Positions 43,677-52,883 of a stretch of DNA of 64,000 nucleotides are shown here, in pieces (the stretch's first letter is position 1; every line of letters begins with the position of its first letter). The translations under genes and the position numbers were made by a program. Where the stretch lies: NCBI GenBank assembly GCA_945877235.1, contig CAMCRF010000004.1, positions 92,045 through 156,044 of the forward strand. Direction: 5' to 3'. Under the pieces are notes generated by a model. That model saw nothing but the letters and a program-made list of their open reading frames with translations. It did not search any database and was not told where the DNA came from. This DNA is from Bordetella parapertussis. Its GTDB lineage: Bacteria; Pseudomonadota; Gammaproteobacteria; Burkholderiales; Burkholderiaceae_A.

Positions 43677-44600
43677 ATGAAGATTTCAACCGGCTATCTC
43701 TTTGATCGCGCAGTGACCCAGATGACCACGAGTCAGTCTGAGCTCGCCACCTCTCAGGCCCAGTTGGCCTCAGGTAAAAAAGTCCTATCGCCTTCAGATT
43801 CACCTGACGAGGCGACGGCCATTCAGCGCCTCAAGAGCGTCATTGCACGGCAATCGAGTTTTGAGGGAGCCATTAAGACGGCTGAAAATCGCCTGAAGGC
43901 GGAGGAAATTGCGCTCGATGGCCTGAGCAATGTCTTAACACGACTCAAAGAACTTGCCGTGCAAGCCTCGAACGACACTTATAGTGAGAATGATCGGGCG
44001 GCCATTGCAATTGAGATGCAGGGCCTTCAAGACGATCTGCTGTCTTATGCCAATACGCGGGACGTGAACGGTGCGTACTTGTTTAGCGGCGCTCGCGTCT
44101 TTACGCCCGCCTTCGGACGGGACGATCAGGGCAACATTGTCTATCAGGGTGATGAGACCGTGAACCTCATGGAGGTGGGTGACCAGCGACAGCTCCGCGC
44201 GAATCGAACCGGCACGCAGATCTTTTCTCGCGTCACACGTGAACTCCCGGACGGCAGCGAACAGGGTGTGAGCTTCTTTAAAAGCATTCAAGACATGGTT
44301 CAGGCTGTGCGCAGCTCAGACCGGGCGGGCATTAATCGTGGCCTATCTGAACTCGATGGTCTTTCCCAGGGCATTGCGATGAGCCTTGCCCAGGTTGGAT
44401 CCGACATGAATGTGGTGGACGGGCAGCGAGCCGTGCTCAATGAGACCAAGCTTCAGCTCAAAACCGTGTTGAGTCAGGCCGAAGACCTGGACTACACAGA
44501 GGCGGTAACCGAGATGCAGAAACGCATGATGGCGCTCGAGGCCAGTCAGGCGAGTTTTTCTCAAATCTCTCGCTTAAATTTGTTCGAGTACATCCGATAA
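43677..44600 (+). CDS. flgL: Hook-filament junction protein FlgL
   Basis: 307 residues, normal size. The N-terminal flagellin-like helix contains TTSQSELATSQAQLASGKKV with LSPSDSPDEATAIQRLKS, and the C-terminal helix YTEAVTEMQKRMMALEASQA with SFSQISRLNLFEYI. It joins FlgK to the filament. It contrasts with the giant FlgK and FlgE in lacking insertions. Confidence 0.96.
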   Translation: MKISTGYLFDRAVTQMTTSQSELATSQAQLASGKKVLSPSDSPDEATAIQRLKSVIARQSSFEGAIKTAENRLKAEEIALDGLSNVLTRLKELAVQASNDTYSENDRAAIAIEMQGLQDDLLSYANTRDVNGAYLFSGARVFTPAFGRDDQGNIVYQGDETVNLMEVGDQRQLRANRTGTQIFSRVTRELPDGSEQGVSFFKSIQDMVQAVRSSDRAGINRGLSELDGLSQGIAMSLAQVGSDMNVVDGQRAVLNETKLQLKTVLSQAEDLDYTEAVTEMQKRMMALEASQASFSQISRLNLFEYIR

Positions 44601-44610
44601 CCATTGAGAT

Positions 44611-46020
44611 ATGGCCGTTGAAACCAACATCGTAAATGCACTTGGCGCCGGCTCCGGCGTCGACGTGAAGTCTTTGGCCGAGAACCTGGTTGCGGCTGAG
44701 CGCGCACCCAAGCAGAAGCTGATTGAGGACAAGATCGCTCGGTCAGAAGCCAAGATTTCGGGCTACGCGGCGATGATGGCGGCTATGAATGGCCTCAAAA
44801 CCGTGGTCGATACACTCGACACCAAGAATGAGCTGGCCAGCGTGAAGCTGGCCTCCAACAGCAGCGCGGTTGTACCCACAGTCACCGGTAACCCATCCCT
44901 TGCGAACCACCAGATTGAGGTGGTGAGGCTTGCTGCGCCACAGCGGAGTCTATCGGATGGTTACGCCCAGCCGACAACAGCTTTGAACGGCGGCATTGCC
45001 ATGACGCTGAATTTGAGCGTCAACGGTGGGGCGGCGACCAGTATTGCTATTGCCGCAGGAAGTGATACACCTCAAGGGCTTGTATCCGCGATTAACAGTG
45101 CCAATACCGGCCTCACCGCAGAGTTGGTGGATACGGGTGACCCCGAGGGCACAGGGGAGCGGTACCGCATTTTGGTGCGCGGAGAAGAAGGCGCGGACCA
45201 GAACTTCACTCTGACCGGCAGCAATGGAATGTCGTTTGATACTGTCGCGGGGTTTGAGGCCAGCGACGCCGAGGTGGTTGTGAATGGCGTAACTGTTGTT
45301 CGCAGCTCTAATCAACTCACCGATGTGATTCCGGGCTTGCGCTTGGATCTGGCCCAGACAACGGCCGGCAGTTCCATGCTGATTCAGGTCTCTAGAGACT
45401 CAGAGGCGCTGAAGTCAAAGGTGCAGTCTCTGGTGGACGCCTATAACCAGATGATCTCTGACTTCAAGATTCTCACCGGCCCTAAGAGCGAGGACGAAGA
45501 GGACGTGTATAGCGGTTCGCTGTCCGGCGAGTCTCTGGTGCGCAGCGTCACCGCCCAGATTCGCTCTGTTTTGTTCGGAGAGTCCGACACCGCGACCGAT
45601 GCCGTCTCAACCTTCCGACAACTGGGTGTGTCCGTTGATCGAGATGGCGTCATGAGCCTCGATACGGACACCTTTGACGAGGCGGTGGCGACACAGTTCG
45701 ATGACGTGGCCGAGGCCCTGGCTGGCAGAAATGTTGTGGACGGCGCCCTGCAGTATGGGCTGTCAGCGAAACTGTCTAACCGGCTTCGCGACCTCATGTC
45801 ACCCACGGGCGTCGTCATGACGCAAAGCAACACGGCAGAAACCCTGGTGACCCGCTACAACACCGATCTGGCGAAGCTTGAAACCCGCATGGAGGGTATT
45901 CTGGCCCGCTACACCAAGCAGTTTGCCGCCATGGAGAGCCTGGTGGGTCAGATGACCAGCCTACGCGAGAGTCTCAAGAGCCAGTTCGAAAACATGTCGG
46001 CCATGTACAGCAATAAATAG
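44611..46020 (+). CDS. fliD: Filament cap protein FliD
   Basis: 469 residues. N-terminal ALGAGSGVDVKSLAENLVAA with ERAPKQKLIEDKI. The D2/D3 domains include a flagellin-IN type repeat (SDTPQGLVSAINSANTGLTA, about 150-169). A C-terminal coiled coil includes LETRMEGILARYTKQFAAME. FliD pentamers cap the filament and fold flagellin at its tip. It follows flgL by 10 bp. Size is normal despite giant flagellins. Confidence 0.96.
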   Translation: MAVETNIVNALGAGSGVDVKSLAENLVAAERAPKQKLIEDKIARSEAKISGYAAMMAAMNGLKTVVDTLDTKNELASVKLASNSSAVVPTVTGNPSLANHQIEVVRLAAPQRSLSDGYAQPTTALNGGIAMTLNLSVNGGAATSIAIAAGSDTPQGLVSAINSANTGLTAELVDTGDPEGTGERYRILVRGEEGADQNFTLTGSNGMSFDTVAGFEASDAEVVVNGVTVVRSSNQLTDVIPGLRLDLAQTTAGSSMLIQVSRDSEALKSKVQSLVDAYNQMISDFKILTGPKSEDEEDVYSGSLSGESLVRSVTAQIRSVLFGESDTATDAVSTFRQLGVSVDRDGVMSLDTDTFDEAVATQFDDVAEALAGRNVVDGALQYGLSAKLSNRLRDLMSPTGVVMTQSNTAETLVTRYNTDLAKLETRMEGILARYTKQFAAMESLVGQMTSLRESLKSQFENMSAMYSNK

Positions 46021-46024
46021 CCGC

Positions 46025-46051
46025 TAAAGTTTCGTTCCAACTAGCCGATAA
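46025..46051 (+). promoter_or_regulatory. Sigma-28 promoter for flaG (perfect consensus)
   Basis: TAAAGTTT-N11-GCCGATAA matches the FliA consensus at every position. It begins 5 bp after the fliD stop and about 78 bp before the flaG ATG. Confidence 0.92.
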
Positions 46052-46059
46052 TTCTTCTG

Positions 46060-46084
46060 AAGCCGGGATTTTTATGCCTGGCTT
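46060..46084 (+). terminator. Hairpin after fliD / in the flaG leader
   Basis: AAGCCGGG, a 9-base A/T-rich loop, then CCTGGCTT forms an 8-bp stem with one mismatch, followed by TT. It could end the fliD transcript or act as a 5' hairpin of the flaG mRNA, as it lies just after the expected sigma-28 start site. Confidence 0.4.
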
Positions 46085-46128
46085 TAGGTGTATTTCCATA
46101 ATTATCAATGGGTTAGCGGAATCGAACC

Positions 46129-46545
46129 ATGTCGGCTATTCAGTCCTATATGTCAGTAGCAGCCTCGGCGGTGAGTCGCCCGGCTGGCGCGTCTGGGTCG
46201 ACCTCTGCTCCCCCATCTTCCTCGGCAGTCAGTGCGCCCCCGTCGTCCGGAGTCTCCAAAATGCTTGGAGGCATCCTTGGCCTGAGCGATGCGCATGCGG
46301 CCGCGAGGAATCTCTCCAAAATTCAGGCCGATCTAGACAAGGCGCTAGAAACCCTTAATGAGAATGCTTCTGTTGCGAAGCGTGCCCTGGGTTTTTCCTA
46401 CGACGAGTCTTTGAAGCGCCCAATCGTTCGCGTGACCGATCTCGAGTCCGGCGAGGTGATCCGTCAGATCCCACACGAAGTGGTGATTCGCGTAGCCAAG
46501 AGCATTGAGTCTTTTAAAGGCTCAATGGTCGACGAGCGCGCTTAA
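46129..46545 (+). CDS. flaG: FlaG family flagellar protein
   Basis: 138 residues. A Ser/Pro/Ala-rich N terminus is followed by the FlaG domain (about 70-130): LNENASVAKRALGFSYDESL, then RPIVRVTDLESGEVIRQIPH. FlaG proteins influence filament length and are usually encoded beside flagellin or fliD, as here. It has its own consensus sigma-28 promoter. Confidence 0.92.
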   Translation: MSAIQSYMSVAASAVSRPAGASGSTSAPPSSSAVSAPPSSGVSKMLGGILGLSDAHAAARNLSKIQADLDKALETLNENASVAKRALGFSYDESLKRPIVRVTDLESGEVIRQIPHEVVIRVAKSIESFKGSMVDERA

Positions 46546-46551
46546 TTTTTC

Positions 46552-46578
46552 TAAAGCATTTTCGGATTTGACCGAATC
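46552..46578 (+). promoter_or_regulatory. Sigma-28 promoter for the first flagellin gene
   Basis: TAAAGCAT-N11-ACCGAATC: good -35 and exact spacing, -10 with CCGA core conserved. It lies about 75 bp before the flagellin ATG. Confidence 0.65.
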
Positions 46579-46651
46579 ACTTAGTACGCATGAATGCTAG
46601 ACCACACACGGGTCTTGCTGAAATGAACTGAACCTTTTTAGGAGAAATGAA

Positions 46652-48787
46652 ATGTCTGTTGTGAACACTAATGTGAAGGCGCTGTTCGCTCAGGAGGCCT
46701 CCCGTGTTAACGAACTTAAGATGAACAAGTCCATGGAGCGCCTGTCGACTGGCCTGCGGATTAACTCCGCAAAAGATGACGCCGCTGGTCTTGCAATTAC
46801 CAACAACATGACCTCGCAGATTCGCGGTATGGCCGTTGCTGTTCGCAACGCCAACGACGGCATCTCGATGTCGCAGACTGCTGAAGGTGCTTACGGCGAA
46901 GTTGAAAACATGCTTCAGCGCATTCGTGAGCTCGCTGTCCAGGCAGCCAACGGTGCGATGTCCGATGACGACCGTGAGTCGCTTCAACTGGAAGTGGATG
47001 AGCTGATTACCCAGATCGACAAGGTTGCTGACACCACCAATCACAACAACATTAAGCTTCTCGATGGCTCCGCCCGCGGCGTGGTTCTGCAGGTCGGTAC
47101 CAAAGAGGGTGACACCATGGAGATTGGGTTTGATTCGGCGAAGGCCTCTTCGATCGGTGAGGGTAGTCAAGTCATGCTTCAGTCTGCCGGCGGTGTGCGC
47201 ACCGGGGACGCCGTTTTCGGCGCCTTTGCCTCAGGCGATCTATTGGTTAACGGGGTAGATGTCGGCGCCTCGCTGGCTGCAGACGATACAGCCTCCTCCT
47301 CGGAGAATGCCTCAAGTGCAATCGCTAAGGCAGCCGCCATTAACCGCGTGTCCGATCAAACGGGCGTTTACGCGAAGGCTTTGCAGACGACAGTCCATGG
47401 TTATCAGGGAACCATGGCAAGTTCAGTGGCCAACGGCACCATCACGATCAACGGTGTCTCAACCATCACTATTTATACCACCGAAGACGAGGCCTACACC
47501 CGCAATGCTGTTACGGAAGCCATCAATCGCATTTCTGGTCAGACCGGCGTTCGCGCAGTAAACACTGGGGACGATAGCCTTGGTGTTCAATTGATTGCAG
47601 ATGACGGTCGAAATATTGTCCACGCCTTCACCGGTACTCTCGACAATCAGATTACTGGTCTCGGCGCAGCAGCAACAACGGTTGGCTCCTTTGGTTTGTA
47701 TACTCAGGACGGGCGCGACATTACGATTAGTCACTCATTGGCGGGTTCACGGGTCGATTCGGGCCTGGCTGCTGGAACCTATAAGTCTGATGAAGCGCTG
47801 TTCACTTCAAAGGCTCGTGGCAACCCGGGGACAGGTTCTGCCCCGACAAGTGGTGACGCTGGCGTTCTCAATGGAGATACCTTGGTCATTAATGGAGTAA
47901 GCATTCGCGCAGCGGCCGGCGCAGATGATCAGTTCTCACATGAGGCCGCCAGTGGCGGAAGCTCATACAAGAGCGCTAGTGCCATCGCGATTGCTGCTGC
48001 AATTAACGAGAGGACATCTGATCACGGAGTGACTGCCACAGCGGCGCCAAATGTTCTGCGTGGAACTGGTTTTACTGCGGCTGCAACAACCAAAATCCAT
48101 TTGAACGGAGTGGATATTTCCACCAGCCTAACCACGTATACCGTCGACGACATGGTGAATTTGCTGAACACCTATTCTGATCGTACGGGTGTAACCGCAT
48201 CTAACTTCAATGGAGCAATGCAACTCGTGGCGGAGGATGGTCGCAACATCTCGATCGCAACTGACTCAAATGCGGCTGCTCTTGGTCTAAACGACGTTAC
48301 GGTCGGCACTGGGGCTGACGGCACTGACGACCACCAGCAGGCGGTAACCCATTACTCACGCGTGACCTTGAGTTCAGATGTAGCATTCGACGTTTCTGCT
48401 GGTGCTGAGGGATATGCAAACTTCACGGCGCTCGGGTTCAGGGAAGGGACGTTTGGCGGGTCGGACGACGGCATGAAGGTATCTCAAATCGACGTATCGA
48501 CTATCGATGGAGCTGGACAGGCGATCAGTGTGGTGGATGCAGCCATCACACAGGTATCCTCAGCTCAAGCGAAAGCAGGTGCATTCATGAATCGCCTTGA
48601 TTATGTCGTGAGCAACTTGTCTGAGTCCACTCAGAATATGTCTGCATCGCGCAGTCGCATTCTGGACGCAGACTACGCCACTGAAACGACCGAGCTGGCC
48701 CGCGCCCAGATCATCCAGCAGGCTGCTACCGCCATGCTGGCGCAGGCTAACCAGTCTGCCCAGGGGGTTCTTGCCTTACTGCAGTAA
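46652..48787 (+). CDS. fliC: Flagellin A (711 aa, enlarged), sigma-28 class
   Basis: N-terminal D0/D1 (about 1-140): SVVNTNVKALFAQEASRVNE, then MERLSTGLRINSAKDDAAGL. C-terminal D1/D0 (about 620-711): SRSRILDADYATETTELARA ending in ANQSAQGVLALLQ. The middle holds four flagellin-IN-type modules, each with an xINGV-like strand (about 195, 263, 408 and 480) followed by an AAINR-like helix. Typical flagellins are 280-500 residues. A strong terminator follows. Strong SD (AGGAGAAATGAA). Confidence 0.97.
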   Translation: MSVVNTNVKALFAQEASRVNELKMNKSMERLSTGLRINSAKDDAAGLAITNNMTSQIRGMAVAVRNANDGISMSQTAEGAYGEVENMLQRIRELAVQAANGAMSDDDRESLQLEVDELITQIDKVADTTNHNNIKLLDGSARGVVLQVGTKEGDTMEIGFDSAKASSIGEGSQVMLQSAGGVRTGDAVFGAFASGDLLVNGVDVGASLAADDTASSSENASSAIAKAAAINRVSDQTGVYAKALQTTVHGYQGTMASSVANGTITINGVSTITIYTTEDEAYTRNAVTEAINRISGQTGVRAVNTGDDSLGVQLIADDGRNIVHAFTGTLDNQITGLGAAATTVGSFGLYTQDGRDITISHSLAGSRVDSGLAAGTYKSDEALFTSKARGNPGTGSAPTSGDAGVLNGDTLVINGVSIRAAAGADDQFSHEAASGGSSYKSASAIAIAAAINERTSDHGVTATAAPNVLRGTGFTAAATTKIHLNGVDISTSLTTYTVDDMVNLLNTYSDRTGVTASNFNGAMQLVAEDGRNISIATDSNAAALGLNDVTVGTGADGTDDHQQAVTHYSRVTLSSDVAFDVSAGAEGYANFTALGFREGTFGGSDDGMKVSQIDVSTIDGAGQAISVVDAAITQVSSAQAKAGAFMNRLDYVVSNLSESTQNMSASRSRILDADYATETTELARAQIIQQAATAMLAQANQSAQGVLALLQ

Positions 48788-48805
48788 GTTACTAGGTAGT
48801 TCGTT

Positions 48806-48837
48806 AAAAGCCGGCGGCAACTCCGCCGGCTTTTTTA
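48806..48837 (+). terminator. Rho-independent terminator of the first flagellin gene
   Basis: AAAAGCCGGCGG, loop CAACT, CCGCCGGC and TTTTTT form a GC-rich 8-bp stem with flanking A and T tracts. It ends the flagellin A transcript. Confidence 0.93.
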
Positions 48838-48838
48838 T

Positions 48839-48854
48839 TGGCACTTGGTTTGCT
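48839..48854 (+). promoter_or_regulatory. Sigma-54 promoter for the TPR-like gene
   Basis: TGGCAC-TTGGT-TTGCT is a perfect -24/-12 match directly behind the flagellin A terminator and about 41 bp before the next ATG. Confidence 0.85.
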
Positions 48855-48894
48855 TTGGTTGTTGCATCGATCAACAGCCTCGGAGGGCTAAACC

Positions 48895-49347
48895 ATGTCG
48901 CAGCAGCTTTTTCAGAATCTGATGGGTCACTCAGATCTGTCTATCTTCCCCCAAGACCTCCTCTCGGGTTACACGCCCTCCGAGATTCGAGAAACCATCT
49001 CGCATCTTGTCGCAAATAAGAACATTCCTATGGCAGAGGCGCTCAGCGCCGCGGCCGTTACGCTCTACCCAGATAGTGAAGATGTGCTGGCCATTGCCAG
49101 TCTGGTCGCAATGTTGTCTGAAAGCTGGGATGAGTCTGTCGCTCACCTGAAGAAGCTCATCGCTGTGCAAGGCGATCGCTCACCCGTCACAACGCACCTC
49201 ATGCTGGTTCGCGCACTTCGCTGCTCTTTAGAACCCGCTGAGGCCATGAGCGCTGTCATTGCCGCCCATGAGAAGTTTCCTGACAACAAAGAGCTTGAGG
49301 CGGAATTTAAAGCGTTATCTGCCCAATTTGGCCTGCTCGAAGAGTAA
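48895..49347 (+). CDS. TPR-like protein between the two flagellin genes
   Basis: 150 residues, soluble, all helical. Helix pairs about 40-75, 78-108 and 112-146 (for instance VTTHLMLVRALRCSLEPAEA) resemble tetratricopeptide repeats like those of class II type III secretion chaperones. With its own sigma-54 promoter and position between two enlarged flagellins, a role as an axial-protein chaperone is plausible. No family is recognised with certainty. Confidence 0.72.
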   Translation: MSQQLFQNLMGHSDLSIFPQDLLSGYTPSEIRETISHLVANKNIPMAEALSAAAVTLYPDSEDVLAIASLVAMLSESWDESVAHLKKLIAVQGDRSPVTTHLMLVRALRCSLEPAEAMSAVIAAHEKFPDNKELEAEFKALSAQFGLLEE

Positions 49348-49368
49348 ACGGCAACCCCTTGCCGCTTT
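49346..49368 (+). terminator. Possible terminator after the TPR-like gene
   Basis: AAACGGCAA-CCCC-TTGCCGCTTT: a 6-bp stem with tetraloop, short T tract. It begins at the stop codon. Confidence 0.4.
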
Positions 49369-49453
49369 GTCGACAGGAACTGCCGCTCAATTTAAGTATA
49401 TGAAAATGAACATCTTTTCGATTGCCCCTCGTGATCTGCTAGGAAGAATTTTT

Positions 49454-49469
49454 TGGCACACGGCGTGCT
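49454..49469 (+). promoter_or_regulatory. Sigma-54 promoter for the second flagellin gene
   Basis: TGGCAC-ACGGC-GTGCT has a perfect -24 half and GG-N10-GC spacing; one change in the -12 half. About 74 bp before the ATG. No sigma-28 match is seen here. The 195-bp gap from 49348 otherwise holds only the hairpin above. Confidence 0.75.
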
Positions 49470-49542
49470 TTGAAGAGCTTGCTCGTGCTCGTTACATCGA
49501 GCGGAGTTCGCAGGCTGAGTCCTGTCGCTAAGGAGAAAAAGA

Positions 49543-52500
49543 ATGTCGGTTATCAACACGAATACCAAGGCTCTGTTTAGCCAGAATGCACTTCAGGTGA
49601 CTGGTCGATCTCTGACCAAGGCCATGGAGCAGCTCTCGTCGGGAAAGCGGATTAATACCGCCGGAGACGACGCGGCAGGTCTTGCCATCGCAACTCGGAT
49701 GACCCAACAAATCAGGTCGCTCGATCAGGCATTCAGAAACGCTGGCGACGCGATTGCTTTGATTCAAACGGCCGAGGGTGCGACAAACGAGATTACCGAC
49801 ATGCTCCAACGCATGCGTGAGCTCGCCATCCAGGCAATCAACGACACGAATAACAACGAACAGCGTAGTTATCTCGATCTTGAATTCCAGCAACTCAAGC
49901 AAGAGATTGCCCGAACTGCCGAAATGACGGAGTGGAACGGATTCAAAATCTTGAATGGCTCTACTGGAGTGCCTGTAGGCGAGCGGCCGGTTTATAAAGC
50001 CACCTCGGTGGATGCTTTTGATTCGGTATTTATTAACCCTACAACCACTCGCGTGCTCTCTGGACGAGACTTTGGGGTGGTTGAGGAAATTAGACTTTCA
50101 GGCGAGAGCAAAAGTGATGGTGATGAAGAGACCATCACCCTTCAGGATGGTCGCTCAATCACTGTGCGCTTCAGTGACGAGAACAACGATGGGATAGATG
50201 ACGAGGAAGTCGCAGCCCAGATCTCGGCAGCCCTGACGAACGACGACGCATTCAACGGGAGTTCCGGTCGAACGGTAACGGTCATCGAAGACTCGAACGG
50301 CAATTCCACCACCGTGAGAATCTCATACGGGTCTGACGAAACGCAGGACCTTTACGATTTGGCTGCTGCAAACAGCAATAATCTGATCGATGACAAAATT
50401 GGGGTCAATATTGGCAGTGTGATTCGCTACGGCCCAGTTGATGCGGCGGACGATTCGGTTGAGGCCTTCAATCTCAATGGCGAGTTTCTGAAGTCAGGCA
50501 GTCTAAACATCTCACTCGCTGGAGACGAAGTAGACGGCGACACAGTCACCGCTACCTTCCTCACGAATCGTGGCGAGGAAATTACCCTGACGGGTACCCT
50601 CACGCTCACTGGTGATCCAACGAATCCGGACCCCAACACAGATGAGACCTCGATACTCTTTCTCGCCACTGGTGAAAATGCAAAGGTCATTTCCACTCCG
50701 CTCACGTATACATTCAAGGTGCTAGACGAAAACGGTGACCCACAGAACGCGTCCTTAGAGGGTCGAGATGTGAGCCTCTCCGTTGATGTGGCAGGTACGG
50801 TTCCAGCCCTTCGGTCTAATGATTTACATATTAATGGGGTGAATATCGGTCCGTCGTTTGCAGACGACGATCTGCTTTCTCCCTCCAATAACGCCGCTGG
50901 CAGTGCCATTGCCATTGCAGCTGCAATCAATCGCAAGACGAGTGAAACCGGCGTTGCTGCCGTAGTCAACCCAAATGTTTTTGGGGGGGCTGGCATGGAT
51001 CCTGGCGGAGTGGCTAGCGGACGTCTCATGATCAACGGCTATTCAACGCCCGAAATCACAACCGTTTTGAATAACACGCGCGCCTCTCGAGAGGCTGCGG
51101 TCGAGGCCATTAACTTCATTAGCCATCTGACGGGCGTTGTTGCAATCGACACCGGAATGGACGCACTTGGTGTCCAGTTGCGAGCGGAAGATGGGCGCAA
51201 TATTGAGGTTCAATTTGAGGACTTGGATACGAGCGCAGCGAACTTTGCAAATCGCACAGGTCTTCGCACGGGCGTGCAAGCAGGGACCTACGCACTTGAG
51301 GCCAGAGTAGAGACAGAGATTCTCATTGAGACCACCGCCACGGGCGATATCACCCGTGCTCGCGTTCCACTGGGTAGCTATCAAGATAACGTATCAACCC
51401 TTACGAGCGCGCTAAGAGCGGTCGTTACCAGTGCAGATGACGTCGTTGCTATGGCTGCGGGTGATTTAAGAATTAATGGCGTCGCGATTCCTGCATCTAT
51501 TGCAGGTGATGATGATGTGTCAGACACAACTGCGCTTACAAGCAGTCGTGCCGCAAGTGCGATCTCAATTGCAGCCGCAATCAATCGCATGAGCGCAACA
51601 ACCCAGGTCAGAGCAGAGACCGTTCCAGCAAAAATCGAGGGCACCGAAGCAACAGTCTCCGTTACATCTGGAGACTATTCCTTGTTTGTAAATGGCGTAG
51701 AGATATCAGTCGATTTCGCCATCGGCTCTACATCCTCAGAGCGAGTCGATGAGGTTGCCGCTCGAATCAATACCTACACTGGTCGCCATGGGGTTCACGC
51801 CTCAAAGAGCGAGCTTGGCGGTCTTGTTTTAGAGACGATTGACGGAAGAAATCTCTCGGTCTGGCACGACGATGGGATTGCAGGGACAGAATTTGGATTG
51901 GGTACAACGATCCCGAGCTCCTCTGTAACGGCGATTGCGAGTGCCACCGCAGCCTCAACGGGCGCTGCGACTGTGTATGGACGGGTAAAACTCATCGGGT
52001 CAGAGTTGACGCAAGGGACATTCCCGACTGACCCAAGAGTGCCTGCCCCTGCTTTTACCATCACGCCAGGTGCGAACGGATACACATCAGAATCAAAGTT
52101 CCTCGATTTGGGGTTTCAGGAGGGTACCTTTGGCGGGGAAGTAGATGAAGCCACCTCCAAGATGACGCCCCCTCGAACCGGTCGCATTTCCTTCCAAGTG
52201 GGCGCTTCAGCGGGGCAGCTCATCACCATCGACCTTGCAGACTTTGGCAAGGGAGGCCCCATAACAAGCACCATTACGGGAGACGTCGACAACGCAGTTC
52301 AGACGAACAAGATCAGCACGCGTGATGACGCGAGTGCCGTTCTCTCGAAGCTTGATGCGGTCATGGACAAGGTTAACGCAACGCGCGCAGTGATGGGTGC
52401 GGTTATGAATCGCCTGCAGTACGCCATGGATACGCTTAGCAATGCCTCCATGAATCAGGCCGCCTCACGCTCGCAGATTGAGGATGCAGACTACGCGCGA

Positions 52501-52608
52501 GCCTCTACTGAACTGGCCAAAACCCAGCTCATGCAGCAGGCTGCCACGGCGGTCCTCGCACAAGCCAACCAGAGTCAGCAGAGTGTGCTCCAGTTGCTGC
52601 AAGGCTAG
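49543..52608 (+). CDS. fliC: Flagellin B (1021 aa, giant), sigma-54 class
   Basis: D0/D1 ends are standard: SVINTNTKALFSQNALQVTG, then MEQLSSGKRINTAGDDAAGL, and C-terminal RSQIEDADYARASTELAKTQ ending SQQSVLQLLQG. The middle carries the same four flagellin-IN modules in the same order as flagellin A (about 426, 493, 639 and 712). It also has about 250 extra residues (about 165-415) with beta-rich segments such as ETITLQDGRSITVRFSDENN. No frameshift is visible. It is probably a structurally distinct filament segment, perhaps hook-proximal as for sigma-54 flagellins elsewhere. Confidence 0.96.
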   Translation: MSVINTNTKALFSQNALQVTGRSLTKAMEQLSSGKRINTAGDDAAGLAIATRMTQQIRSLDQAFRNAGDAIALIQTAEGATNEITDMLQRMRELAIQAINDTNNNEQRSYLDLEFQQLKQEIARTAEMTEWNGFKILNGSTGVPVGERPVYKATSVDAFDSVFINPTTTRVLSGRDFGVVEEIRLSGESKSDGDEETITLQDGRSITVRFSDENNDGIDDEEVAAQISAALTNDDAFNGSSGRTVTVIEDSNGNSTTVRISYGSDETQDLYDLAAANSNNLIDDKIGVNIGSVIRYGPVDAADDSVEAFNLNGEFLKSGSLNISLAGDEVDGDTVTATFLTNRGEEITLTGTLTLTGDPTNPDPNTDETSILFLATGENAKVISTPLTYTFKVLDENGDPQNASLEGRDVSLSVDVAGTVPALRSNDLHINGVNIGPSFADDDLLSPSNNAAGSAIAIAAAINRKTSETGVAAVVNPNVFGGAGMDPGGVASGRLMINGYSTPEITTVLNNTRASREAAVEAINFISHLTGVVAIDTGMDALGVQLRAEDGRNIEVQFEDLDTSAANFANRTGLRTGVQAGTYALEARVETEILIETTATGDITRARVPLGSYQDNVSTLTSALRAVVTSADDVVAMAAGDLRINGVAIPASIAGDDDVSDTTALTSSRAASAISIAAAINRMSATTQVRAETVPAKIEGTEATVSVTSGDYSLFVNGVEISVDFAIGSTSSERVDEVAARINTYTGRHGVHASKSELGGLVLETIDGRNLSVWHDDGIAGTEFGLGTTIPSSSVTAIASATAASTGAATVYGRVKLIGSELTQGTFPTDPRVPAPAFTITPGANGYTSESKFLDLGFQEGTFGGEVDEATSKMTPPRTGRISFQVGASAGQLITIDLADFGKGGPITSTITGDVDNAVQTNKISTRDDASAVLSKLDAVMDKVNATRAVMGAVMNRLQYAMDTLSNASMNQAASRSQIEDADYARASTELAKTQLMQQAATAVLAQANQSQQSVLQLLQG

Positions 52609-52622
52609 ACTAAACTAAATGC

Positions 52623-52883
52623 ATGACGCCCTTACCCAAGCCGCCCCGCAAACCGCCTGCATCCCTCAAGGTCAAACCACCTTGCCGAGTCTGCAGACAG
52701 GTTCGAGTCTATCTGATCTTCGCGGTTCCGCTGGTCGTCATGATTTTTCTGGGCATTCGAGTCGAATTTCCGGAAGACCTCGACATGACCGCCGTTGTTG
52801 GCTACGGCTTTGCGGTCCTGTTTCTGCTGCAGGTCTTGCGTAGGATTTACCTTGACTACCTCCGCAAAGACAGAGACCGCTGA
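52623..52883 (+). CDS. Small membrane protein with CxxC, unknown function
   Basis: 86 residues. A basic Pro-rich N terminus carries PPCRVCRQVR (CxxC), then two hydrophobic segments (about 29-45 and 56-74). It lies 14 bp after flagellin B and overlaps the next Cys-rich gene. No family recognised. Confidence 0.6.
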   Translation: MTPLPKPPRKPPASLKVKPPCRVCRQVRVYLIFAVPLVVMIFLGIRVEFPEDLDMTAVVGYGFAVLFLLQVLRRIYLDYLRKDRDR

